Positions 1 to 5,580 of a stretch of 14,563 nucleotides of DNA are shown here, in pieces (position 1 is the stretch's first letter; each line of letters starts with the position of its first letter). Source of the DNA: Candidatus Dormiibacterota bacterium. GTDB taxonomy: Bacteria; Chloroflexota; Dormibacteria; Aeolococcales; Bog-877. A model generated the notes under the pieces. The model was not told the origin of the DNA. It did no database searches and saw only the letters and a program-made list of their open reading frames with translations. The position numbers and the translations under genes are program-made. The stretch spans positions 1-14,563 of the forward strand of contig JASHRA010000245.1 in the NCBI GenBank assembly GCA_030038765.1, in the 5' to 3' direction.

Positions 1-789
1 CGCGAGCGCGGCCTGGAGCTGGGCCAGGTGCTCGGCACCGGGCCGGGGGGTCGCGTCCGTGCCTCCGACCTCCTGGCGGGGAGCCGGCGGGTCCCGCTGC
101 GGGGGGCCGCCCGGGTGATGGCGGAACGGGTGGCACGGGGACACCGCCTGGTGCCGCAGGTGACGGTGGTGCTGGAGGCCGACGCGGAGCCGTTGGAGCG
201 CGCCGCGGCTCCCGGGGCGGCCTCGATCCTGGGGCTCGTCTGCCTCGCCGCCCTGGCCGGCCTGGTCGAGGACCCGCTCCTCAACGCCAGCTTCGACGAC
301 CGGTCGCTGGAGATCGTGTACCACGGCGGCGTCGGGCTCGGGATCGCGGTGCAGGCGGAGCAGGGGCTGCTGGTGGCCAACATCCCCGGGGCCGAGCGGC
401 TGCCGCCGAGCCGGCTCCAAGAGGAGCTGGGCCGGGTGGTGGAGTCGGCCCGTCAGGGGCGCCTCAGCGCCGCCGAGCTCACCGGGTCCACCTTCACCGT
501 CTCCAGCGGGGGCCGTCTCGGCGGCCTCCTGGCCACGCCCCTGGTCGACTGGCCCCAGGTCGCCATCCTCGGCGTCCACGCCATCCAGGACCGCGCCGTC
601 GTCCGGGAGGGGCGGGTGGAGGCGGGTCGCGTGCTCAACCTCTCCCTCTCCTTCGACCACCGCATCATCGACGGCATGCGGGCGAGCCGCTTCCTCTACC
701 GCCTGGTCGAGCGCCTGGGCCGGCCCGAGCTGCTGCTGCAGTCGCTCCCCGGCGGGGGGCCCATCGGGACGGCTGGCGTGGGGGCTTGA
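1..789 (+). CDS. 2-oxoacid dehydrogenase E2 component (dihydrolipoamide acyltransferase), 3' part
   Basis: The reading frame is open from base 1, so the gene begins upstream and its lipoyl domain is outside the window. The first ~25 residues match the end of a peripheral subunit-binding domain (LGQVLGTGPGGRVRASDLL), which docks E1/E3. The remainder is a catalytic acyltransferase domain that moves an acyl group from lipoyl-lysine to CoA, ending with the active-site motif DHRIIDG (His codon 658-660, Asp codon 670-672). The segment GSTFTVSSGGRLGGL corresponds to the family's GTFTISNLGMFG-type motif, slightly diverged. The substrate (pyruvate, branched-chain or 2-oxoglutarate) cannot be told from this part. 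Upstream E1 and E3 genes are expected but not visible. The stop is TGA 787-789. The family is certain, the exact complex is not. Confidence 0.9.
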   Translation, partial: RERGLELGQVLGTGPGGRVRASDLLAGSRRVPLRGAARVMAERVARGHRLVPQVTVVLEADAEPLERAAAPGAASILGLVCLAALAGLVEDPLLNASFDDRSLEIVYHGGVGLGIAVQAEQGLLVANIPGAERLPPSRLQEELGRVVESARQGRLSAAELTGSTFTVSSGGRLGGLLATPLVDWPQVAILGVHAIQDRAVVREGRVEAGRVLNLSLSFDHRIIDGMRASRFLYRLVERLGRPELLLQSLPGGGPIGTAGVGA

Positions 790-791
790 TC

Positions 792-809
792 AGTCGCCCC
801 CGGGCGGCT
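792..809 (+). terminator. hairpin just after the E2 stop, possible terminator
   Basis: Starting three bases after the E2 stop, AGTCGCC (792-798) pairs with GGCGGCT (803-809), with one G-T wobble, across a CCCG loop. It is followed by ATCGTTC, which is only moderately T-rich. It is placed as expected for an E2 terminator, but the U-tract is poor, so efficiency is uncertain. Confidence 0.4.
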
Positions 810-862
810 ATCGTTCAGGCGCGGAGTCCCGAGAGGAGGGAGTGCCCGAGGGGCGGCGCGGT

Positions 863-893
863 GGCTGGGGGCGCTTCTAGACGCCCCCGAGCC
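863..893. other. strong GC hairpin in the gene-free stretch after E2
   Basis: GGGGGCG (867-873) pairs perfectly with CGCCCCC (882-888) around an 8-base loop containing TCTAGA. After a one-base bulge the stem continues for four more pairs (863-866 with 890-893). No T-run follows on either strand. It may be a second termination element or part of an unrecognised structured RNA. Apart from this hairpin and the one at 792-809, I see nothing convincing in 790-1024: short frames there have no family resemblance and poor codon usage. Confidence 0.4.
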
Positions 894-1024
894 CAGCTGC
901 CCGGGAAAGGCCGGTCGCCTCGCAGTCCCGCTGCGGCCCCTTGCCGGGGTGGCCCTGGTGAGCGCTTCCAGCTGGAGCTGGGCCGCGAAGGCGGGCCGGG
1001 GCACCCGCGACGGCCCGGGGGACT

Positions 1025-1110
1025 TGGTGCCGAGACCGGGAGTTGAACCCGGACGAGCTTGCGCTCACTGCCCCCTCAAAGCAGCGTGTCTACCATTCCA
1101 CCACCTCGGC
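1025..1110 (-). tRNA. tRNA-Leu (anticodon GAG)
   Basis: The reverse complement folds into a class II tRNA. The acceptor stem is GCCGAGG/TCTCGGC with discriminator A and an encoded CCA (plus-strand 1025-1027). The D arm closes with GTG/CAC. The anticodon stem CTGCT/GGCAG flanks loop TTGAGGG, giving anticodon GAG, which reads CUC and CUU leucine codons. The long variable arm GAGC-GCAA-GCTC has a GNRA-type loop, as expected for Leu. The T arm is CCGGG-TTCAACT-CCCGG. The A73 discriminator and long variable arm support leucine over serine. It lies head to head with the riboflavin operon, with 94 bases between its 5' end and the riboswitch. Confidence 0.96.
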
Positions 1111-1119
1111 TCGGAGGGA

Positions 1120-1125
1120 ATCTTA
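1120..1125 (-). promoter_or_regulatory. possible -10 element for tRNA-Leu
   Basis: On the minus strand TAAGAT lies nine bases before the mature 5' end of tRNA-Leu, so the primary transcript would have a leader of only a few bases. It is one of the few A/T-rich spots in the 1111-1204 gap. No -35 box is evident. Confidence 0.35.
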
Positions 1126-1189
1126 GCCCCGACCCGGTGAGGTGGGCGCGACCCGCCGCGGCCGGCTGGGCCGGGACCGGTGCCGGGCG

Positions 1190-1198
1190 TGCTAATCT
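1190..1198 (+). promoter_or_regulatory. extended -10 promoter element of the riboflavin operon
   Basis: TGCTAATCT is an extended -10 (TGn plus TAATCT at 1193-1198). Initiation about seven bases downstream would fall at ~1205, exactly where the 5' strand of riboswitch helix P1 begins. No recognisable -35 hexamer is present. The fit of position to riboswitch start is the main support. Confidence 0.5.
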
Positions 1199-1204
1199 CA
1201 GATC

Positions 1205-1352
1205 GTCTTCGGGGCAGGGTGTGAATCCCGACCGGCGGTGACAGCCCGCGAGCGCCCTCACGTGATGAGGGCGCAGGATCCGGTGGAAGTCCGGAGCCGA
1301 CAGTTAGGGGACGTGGCCGGGGCCGCGCTCCCAAGTCTGGATGGGAGAAGAC
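1205..1352 (+). promoter_or_regulatory. FMN riboswitch (RFN element)
   Basis: The conserved RFN core is intact. P1 pairs GTCTTC (1205-1210) with GAAGAC (1347-1352). The 5' half carries the AGGGTGTGAATCCCGACCGG box followed by CGGTGACAGCCCGCGAGC. The variable arm is a perfect 9-bp hairpin (1252-1260 with 1266-1274). The 3' half carries GGATCCGGTGGAAGTCCGGA and CCGACAGTTAG, and the last helix ends at AGTCTGGATGGGAGAAGAC. RFN elements bind FMN and turn down riboflavin synthesis or transport genes. Here ribD follows directly. Recognition is secure because sequence, fold and gene context agree. Confidence 0.97.
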
Positions 1353-1357
1353 AGGTT

Positions 1358-1398
1358 CCGGCCGCCAGCGCGGCCGGCTCCCCGCCCCGGGCAGGGAG
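1358..1398 (+). promoter_or_regulatory. riboswitch expression platform with Shine-Dalgarno sequestering hairpin
   Basis: Two hairpins lie between the aptamer and ribD. The first is an 8-bp stem, CCGGCCGC (1358-1365) with GCGGCCGG (1370-1377), loop CAGC. In the second, CTCCC (1378-1382) pairs with GGGAG (1394-1398), which is the best ribosome-binding site of ribD. No T-tract follows either stem, so translational control is more likely than transcription termination. The aptamer's 3' end (1343-1347) carries the same GGGAG pentamer and could compete for CTCCC when FMN is absent. This mechanism is inferred from pairing by eye. Confidence 0.55.
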
Positions 1399-1407
1399 TT
1401 GGCAGAT

Positions 1408-2508
1408 TTGGCGCAGACGGCGAGGATCGCGGACCCCATGGGGCGGGCGCTGGAGCTGGCCCGGAGGGGGGACTACCTGACCTCTCCCAACCCCATGGTG
1501 GGAGCCCTGCTGGTGCGGGACGGGGAGGTGGTCGGAGAGGGCTTCCACCAACATGCTGGCGGGCCCCACGCCGAGGTCGTGGCCCTGGAGAGCGCCGGGG
1601 GTCGGGCTCGGGGAGCCAGCCTCTGGGTCAGCCTCGAGCCCTGCTGCCTGAGCGGCCGCACCGGCCCCTGCACGGAGCGGATCCTCGCCGCCGGCGTGGC
1701 CGAGGTCCACGTCGCCACCCTGGACCCCAACCCGAGGGTCCAGGGACGGGGCGTCGATCAGCTCCGCCGGGCCGGTCTGGAGGTGGTGGTGGGCGAGCGA
1801 GCCGAGGAGGCCGAGGCGCTGATCGCCGAGTTCGGGCACTGGGTCACGACCGGCCTTCCCTGGGTCACGCTGAAGTTCGCCATGACCCTGGATGGCAAGG
1901 TCGCGAGCCGCGAGGGCCGATCGCGCTGGATCACCTCCGAGACCGCCCGGGCCCGGGCCCACCGGCTCCGCAGCCAGCACGACGCGATCCTGGTGGGAGC
2001 GGGCACGCTGCTGGCCGACGACCCTCAGCTGAACCTTCGCTGGGGCCTGGAGGAGCGTCCCCAGCCGCTTCGGGTGGTGGCCGACTCCGGGCTCCGCACT
2101 CCCAGCTCGGCACGCCTGCTGCAGCCCGGCGGCGGGGCGGTGGTGGTGGCCACCTGCGATCCTCCCGAGCCGGCTCGGGCCCGGGCCCTGGAGCGGGCCG
2201 GCGCTGAGGTCCTGGCGCTGCCACCGGGGCCGGGGGGCGTCTCCCTCACCGCCCTGCTGCGCGACCTCGGCCGTCGGGCCGTGACCAGCCTGCTGGTGGA
2301 GGGCGGCCCGACCCTGCTGGGCTCGTTCATGGAGCAGCGGCTGGGGCAGCGGCTGGTGGCCTTCGTGGCCCCCCTGGTCCTGGGGGGCTCGATGGCTCCC
2401 GGCCCCTTCGCCGGCCAGGGCGCGGCCGGCCCCGACCAGGGCTGGCGCGCGCGCCGGCTGCGGGCCGAGCCGGTGGGGCCCGACCTGCTCCTCGTGGCCG
2501 AGGTCTGA
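1408..2508 (+). CDS. ribD: bifunctional riboflavin biosynthesis deaminase/reductase RibD
   Basis: Catalyses the second and third steps from GTP to riboflavin: deamination of the pyrimidine intermediate, then NADPH-dependent reduction of its ribosyl side chain. The N-terminal deaminase shows the zinc motif HAE in GGPHAEVVALES (about residues 54-56) and PCCLSGRTGPC (78-88), the family's PCxxxGRTxPC. The C-terminal reductase begins near VTLKFAMTLDGKVA and includes the HDAILVGAGTLLADDP and LLVEGGPTLL motifs. Length (366 aa) is normal. Start choice: TTG 1408 lies nine bases after GGGAG (1394-1398). ATG 1438 (MGRALELARRG) is the main alternative, has only a weak site, and also fits the family. It is the first gene of the operon and the direct target of the FMN riboswitch. 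Confidence 0.93.
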   Translation: MAQTARIADPMGRALELARRGDYLTSPNPMVGALLVRDGEVVGEGFHQHAGGPHAEVVALESAGGRARGASLWVSLEPCCLSGRTGPCTERILAAGVAEVHVATLDPNPRVQGRGVDQLRRAGLEVVVGERAEEAEALIAEFGHWVTTGLPWVTLKFAMTLDGKVASREGRSRWITSETARARAHRLRSQHDAILVGAGTLLADDPQLNLRWGLEERPQPLRVVADSGLRTPSSARLLQPGGGAVVVATCDPPEPARARALERAGAEVLALPPGPGGVSLTALLRDLGRRAVTSLLVEGGPTLLGSFMEQRLGQRLVAFVAPLVLGGSMAPGPFAGQGAAGPDQGWRARRLRAEPVGPDLLLVAEV

Positions 2509-2511
2509 GTC

Positions 2512-3141
2512 GTGTTCTCCGGCATCGTCACCGCCCTGGGCCAGGTGGCCTCGCCGCTCCGCCCGGGCGACCCCACCCTGCGCCTGGCCCACCCCCTCGC
2601 ATGGGGTCACCTGGCCCCCGGTGACAGCGTCGCCGTCAACGGTTGCTGCCTCACCGTGGTCGCCGCCAGCCCGGAGCAGGCCCGGGTGGACGTGGTGCCG
2701 GAGACCCTCCGCCGCACCAACCTCGGCCTCCTCCGCAAGGGCGACCGGGTCAACCTGGAGGCGGCCCTCGGGCTCGGCGAGGCGGTCGGCGGGCACCTGC
2801 TGAGCGGGCACATCGACGGCACCGGCCGGGTGCTGGGTCTGGAGCCCGAGGGCAACGCCGTCTGGCTCACCCTGGAGCTGGAGGCCCGCCTGGGCCGCTA
2901 CTGCGTGCCCCAGGGGGCGATCGCTCTCGACGGCTGCTCCCTCACCCTGGTGGAGGTGGCCGACGAGGGTCCGGCCACCCGGCTGCGCATCTCCCTCATC
3001 CCCCACACCCTGGCCAGCACCATCGCCGCCGCCTACCGCCCGGGCACGGTGGTCAACGTCGAGGTGGACTCCCTGGCCAAGCTGGTGGAGCGGCTGCTGG
3101 AGCCGCACCTGGCCCGGGCCGGGGCCGGGGAGGTCGCCTGA
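2512..3141 (+). CDS. ribE: riboflavin synthase alpha subunit
   Basis: Dismutates two 6,7-dimethyl-8-ribityllumazine molecules into riboflavin and the pyrimidine intermediate. The 209-aa length fits the family. The N-terminus MFSGIVTALGQV is diagnostic. Two lumazine-binding repeats are visible: the first with NGCCLTVV (~43-50) and the second with GHLLSGHIDGTGRV (~94-107) and DGCSLTLVEV (~140-149). The enzyme is usually a homotrimer. The start is GTG, three bases after the ribD stop, with GAGG at 2500-2503, so translation is probably coupled to ribD. The gene is also called ribC in some genomes. Confidence 0.95.
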   Translation: MFSGIVTALGQVASPLRPGDPTLRLAHPLAWGHLAPGDSVAVNGCCLTVVAASPEQARVDVVPETLRRTNLGLLRKGDRVNLEAALGLGEAVGGHLLSGHIDGTGRVLGLEPEGNAVWLTLELEARLGRYCVPQGAIALDGCSLTLVEVADEGPATRLRISLIPHTLASTIAAAYRPGTVVNVEVDSLAKLVERLLEPHLARAGAGEVA

Positions 3142-3142
3142 G

Positions 3143-4372
3143 GTGCCCCTGGTCAGCGTCGAGGAGGCGGCCCGGGAGCTGGCCCAGGGCCACTTCCTGG
3201 TCGTCGTCGACGACGAGGAGCGGGAGAACGAGGGTGACCTCTGCCTCGCGGCCCAGGCGGTGAGCGCGGAGAAGATCAACTTCATGATGTCGGAGGCGCG
3301 CGGCCTGGTCTGCGTGCCGATGGAGGCCGGCCGCCTCGACGAGCTCGGCCTCCCCCCCATGGCGGAGCACGCCAACGATCGCTACCACACCGCCTTCTCG
3401 GTCTCCGTAGACGCCCTCGCCGAGGGCGTGACCACCGGCGTCAGCGCTCACGACCGGGCCGCCACCGTGCGCTGCCTGGCCGACCCTGAGTTCACCGCCT
3501 CCGACTTCGCCCGCCCCGGCCACGTCTTCCCCCTCCGGGCCCGGCCCGGCGGGGTGCTGGAGCGTGCCGGGCACACGGAGGCCGTGATCGACCTCTGCCG
3601 GATCGCCGGCATCACCCCGGCCGGCGTGGTCTGCGAGATCGCCAACCGGGACGGCACCATGGCCCGGCGGCCCCAGCTGGAGGAGTTCGGCCGGGAGCAC
3701 GGGATCGCCATGGTCAGCATCGAGCAGCTGATCGCCTACCGGCGCCAGCGCGAGCAGCTGGTGGAGCGGGGGGCGGAGACGTCGATCCCCACCCCCCTGG
3801 GCCGCTGGCGGGCCGTCGGCTACCGCGACCGGATCACCGGCCTGGTCCACCTGGCCCTGCTCCTGGGCCACCCGGGACCGGACCGGCCGGCGCTGGTCCG
3901 GGTCCACAGCGAGTGCCTCACCGGGGACGTCTTCGGCTCCCAGCGCTGCGACTGCCAGGCCCAGCTGCACCAGGCCATGCGCCAGATCGCCGCCGCCGGC
4001 GAGGGGGTGATCGTCTACCTGCGCCAGGAGGGCCGGGGGATCGGCCTCATGGACAAGCTGCGCGCCTATGCCCTCCAGGACCAGGGCCTGGACACGGTGG
4101 AGGCGAACCTGCGCCTCGGCTTCCCCGCCGACAGCCGCGACTACCAGATCGGCAGCCAGATCCTCTCCGACCTGGGCCTGCGCCAGCTCCGGATCATGAG
4201 CAACAACCCGCACAAGTACTACGGGCTCCAGGGGCACGGCCTGGAGATGGTGGAGCGGGTCCCCATCGAGGTCCCCGCCAACCCCCACAACCGGCGCTAC
4301 CTGGAGACCAAGAGGGTCAAGCTGGGACACGCCCTGACGCCGCCCGAGGGCGGCTCCGGGGAGCCCTCTTGA
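3143..4372 (+). CDS. ribBA: bifunctional DHBP synthase / GTP cyclohydrolase II
   Basis: This fusion supplies both branches of riboflavin synthesis. The N-terminal half (~1-205) makes 3,4-dihydroxy-2-butanone 4-phosphate from ribulose 5-phosphate. It carries the acidic metal loop DDEERENEGDL (~23-33), HTAFSVSVDA and ARPGHVFPLRA. The C-terminal half (~210-395) opens GTP. It has the zinc cysteines 258, 269 and 271 in HSECLTGDVFGSQRCDC, the LRQEGRGIGL loop (~293-302) and the RIMSNNPHKY segment. Both halves look catalytically complete. The start is GTG one base after the ribE stop, with a strong GGGGAGG (3127-3133) nine bases upstream. The 409-aa length is typical of RibBA. Confidence 0.96.
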   Translation: MPLVSVEEAARELAQGHFLVVVDDEERENEGDLCLAAQAVSAEKINFMMSEARGLVCVPMEAGRLDELGLPPMAEHANDRYHTAFSVSVDALAEGVTTGVSAHDRAATVRCLADPEFTASDFARPGHVFPLRARPGGVLERAGHTEAVIDLCRIAGITPAGVVCEIANRDGTMARRPQLEEFGREHGIAMVSIEQLIAYRRQREQLVERGAETSIPTPLGRWRAVGYRDRITGLVHLALLLGHPGPDRPALVRVHSECLTGDVFGSQRCDCQAQLHQAMRQIAAAGEGVIVYLRQEGRGIGLMDKLRAYALQDQGLDTVEANLRLGFPADSRDYQIGSQILSDLGLRQLRIMSNNPHKYYGLQGHGLEMVERVPIEVPANPHNRRYLETKRVKLGHALTPPEGGSGEPS

Positions 4373-4845
4373 GGGTCCTGGAGGGCCAGCCCGACGGTCG
4401 CGGGCTGGCCGTCGCCATGATCGCATCGCGCTTCAACCAGGAGGTCGTCGACCGGCTCGTGGCCGGGGCCCGCCGCCGCCTACTGGAGTGCGGCGTGGAG
4501 GAGGAGCGGCTGGAGCTGATCTGGGTCCCGGGGGCGGTCGAGCTGCCCCTGGCCCTGGCCCAGCTGCTGGCCCGCGGGGGCGTCGACGCGGTGGTGGCGC
4601 TGGGGGCGGTGGTGCGGGGCGAGACCCCCCACTTCGACTACGTCGCCGCCATCGCCAGCCAGGGCATCTCGGAGCTGGCCCGCAGGCAGCGGGTGGCCGT
4701 CTCCTTCGGCGTCCTCACCGTGGAGTCGATCTCGCAGGCCCTGGACCGCACCGGCGGCCGGCGCGGGGACAAGGGCGCGGAGGCGGCCGAGTCGGCGCTC
4801 CGGATGTGCTCCCTGATGCGCCAGCTGGGCGAGGGCTCGGGCTAG
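4369..4845 (+). CDS. ribH: 6,7-dimethyl-8-ribityllumazine synthase
   Basis: Condenses DHBP with the ribitylamino pyrimidine to form lumazine, the substrate of RibE. Such enzymes usually form pentamers or 60-subunit capsids. Starting at TTG 4369 gives MRVLEGQPDGRGLAVAMIAS, matching the family's usual N-terminus. The TTG overlaps the ribBA stop (TTGA) and has GGGGAG (4358-4363) five bases upstream. Conserved motifs are SRFN (~20-23), VPGAVELPLA (~53-62), ALGAVVRGETPHFDYVA with catalytic His88, and FGVLTVESISQALDRTGG followed by GDKGAEAA. The 158-aa length is normal. It is the last gene of the operon and converges on rpmB with four bases between stops. Confidence 0.95.
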   Translation: MRVLEGQPDGRGLAVAMIASRFNQEVVDRLVAGARRRLLECGVEEERLELIWVPGAVELPLALAQLLARGGVDAVVALGAVVRGETPHFDYVAAIASQGISELARRQRVAVSFGVLTVESISQALDRTGGRRGDKGAEAAESALRMCSLMRQLGEGSG

Positions 4846-4864
4846 GGGCTCAGGCGCCCCTGGT
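4841..4864. terminator. hairpin spanning the ribH and rpmB stops, possible bidirectional terminator
   Basis: 4841-4849 pairs with 4856-4864 (nine pairs, two G-T) around loop TCAGGC. The stem contains the ribH stop and the loop contains part of the rpmB stop. Neither strand has a T-run after it, so it is at best a U-less terminator. It is the only structure at the convergent junction. Confidence 0.3.
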
Positions 4865-5041
4865 GGCGGTCCGCAGGCAGCGGGTGCAGACGCGCATGCG
4901 CTGGGGCAGGCCGCCGCCGCGGGGGGTGACGTGGGCGGTCACCAGGTTGGGCATGAAGCGCCGACGCGTGTGTACCTTGGAGTGACTCACGTTGTTGCCC
5001 GCCGACGGGCCCTTGCCGCAGATCTCGCACCGCTTCGCCAT
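4850..5041 (-). CDS. rpmB: 50S ribosomal protein bL28
   Basis: A 63-aa ribosomal protein of the large subunit. The N-terminus MAKRCEICGKGP and the internal SHSKVHTRRRFMPNL are diagnostic of bL28. Cysteines 5 and 8 (CEIC) and 52 and 55 (CTRC) form two CxxC pairs, so this is the zinc-binding (C+) form. The start is ATG with GAGG five bases upstream. It is monocistronic, convergent with ribH and divergent from the Asp23-DAK operon. rpmB next to a DAK gene is a common arrangement in Gram-positive-type genomes. Confidence 0.96.
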   Translation of the reverse strand: MAKRCEICGKGPSAGNNVSHSKVHTRRRFMPNLVTAHVTPRGGGLPQRMRVCTRCLRTATRGA

Positions 5042-5067
5042 GGCGACCTCGAACAGAAGATTGAGCC

Positions 5068-5091
5068 TTCGGCCTCTCGCTGGAAGCCGAA
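5068..5091. repeat. perfect inverted repeat in the rpmB leader
   Basis: TTCGGC (5068-5073) and GCCGAA (5086-5091) form a 6-bp inverted repeat with a 12-base spacer. It lies in the 152-bp gap between rpmB and the Asp23 gene, inside the predicted rpmB transcript leader. A second repeat, CTCGC/GCGAG (5076-5080 and 5094-5098), interleaves with it. It may be RNA structure or an operator. Function unknown. Confidence 0.35.
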
Positions 5092-5098
5092 CCGCGAG

Positions 5099-5104
5099 TA
5101 TGAT
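5099..5104 (+). promoter_or_regulatory. possible -10 for the Asp23-FakA-degV-recG operon
   Basis: TATGAT is a near-consensus -10 hexamer in an otherwise GC-rich gap, about 90 bases before the Asp23 start. No good -35 box is seen 16-18 bases upstream. Confidence 0.3.
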
Positions 5105-5113
5105 TCCGGCCGC

Positions 5114-5122
5114 AGTTTACCA
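5114..5122 (-). promoter_or_regulatory. extended -10 promoter element for rpmB
   Basis: On the minus strand TGGTAAACT is a TGn-extended -10 (TAAACT), giving a leader of roughly 65 bases before the rpmB ATG. It has the same TGnTAnnCT pattern as the elements before the riboflavin operon and rpmF. No clear -35. Confidence 0.4.
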
Positions 5123-5193
5123 GTCGGGGCGCCGCTCACCGGCCGGGCGCGCGGGCGGCCCGGGTCGGCGCCGCTAGATCAGGAAGGCTCCAC

Positions 5194-5580
5194 TTGCCAG
5201 GCAACCGGCCTCTGCTGCAGACCTACTCACTCGGTTCGGTGGAGGTCTCGCCCCGGGTCGTGGCGGGGCTCGCCGCCCATGCGGCCGCCGACTGCTACGG
5301 GATCGTCGGGATGTCGGCGCGGGGTCTGCGGGACGGCCTCGCCGAACTCCTCAACCGGGACAACGCGGAGCGCGGGATCGAGCTCCGGGTCTCCGACCAG
5401 GGGCTGGCGGTGGACCTCTACGTGATCGTGGACCACGGGGTGCGCATCCTGGAGGTGGCCCACAACCTCATGAGCGCCGTGGCCTACGGCCTGGAGCAGC
5501 ACCTCGGGATCCACGTGCTCGAGGTGAACGTCAACGTGCAGGGGATCAGGCCGCCCGAGGCGAGGGATGGCGGCGGCTGA
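5194..5580 (+). CDS. Asp23/Gls24 family envelope stress response protein
   Basis: A 128-aa protein of the Asp23/Gls24 (DUF322) family. Visible family features are the opening GSVEVSPRVVAGLAAHAA, GIVGMSARG, the strand pair LRVSDQGLAVDLYVIVDHG, and the closing VLEVNVNVQGIRPP. There is no signal peptide or membrane segment. Members are small cytosolic or membrane-associated proteins linked to cell-envelope stress, and one is commonly encoded just before a DAK/FakA gene, as here. The start is TTG 5194, with AGGAAGG (5181-5187) six bases upstream. Its end overlaps the FakA start by 14 bases, so the two are probably translated together. Molecular function in this organism is unknown. Confidence 0.88.
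   Translation: MPGNRPLLQTYSLGSVEVSPRVVAGLAAHAAADCYGIVGMSARGLRDGLAELLNRDNAERGIELRVSDQGLAVDLYVIVDHGVRILEVAHNLMSAVAYGLEQHLGIHVLEVNVNVQGIRPPEARDGGG

Noticed and set aside
842..880. 12-codon leader-peptide-like frame (GTG to TAG) ending in the 863-893 hairpin loop
   Set aside because: The purine-rich stretch is only two bases from the GTG, too close for a ribosome-binding site, and no regulated gene follows on this strand.
786..1046. Plus-strand 86-codon frame after E2, running into the tRNA region
   Set aside because: It has no family resemblance and biased low-complexity translation, and it crosses strong hairpins and the tRNA 3' end.
1025..1110. tRNA-Leu as a possible integration (att) site
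   Set aside because: There is no integrase, no direct repeat of the tRNA end and no foreign-looking sequence nearby; both sides are housekeeping genes.
1358..1377. GC hairpin after the FMN aptamer as an intrinsic terminator
   Set aside because: The following sequence is CTCCCCGCCCC with no T-run, so masking of the ribosome-binding site is a better explanation.
1258..3375. Very long open frame (over 700 codons) on the minus strand, antisense to ribD, ribE and the start of ribBA
   Set aside because: It mirrors three secure genes and the riboswitch, has low-complexity Gly/Gln/Ala/Pro/His-rich translation and no motif. Long antisense frames are expected at this GC content.
3053..4426. 457-codon minus-strand frame antisense to ribBA
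   Set aside because: It is an antisense reflection of a strongly conserved gene, with no family motifs or plausible start context.
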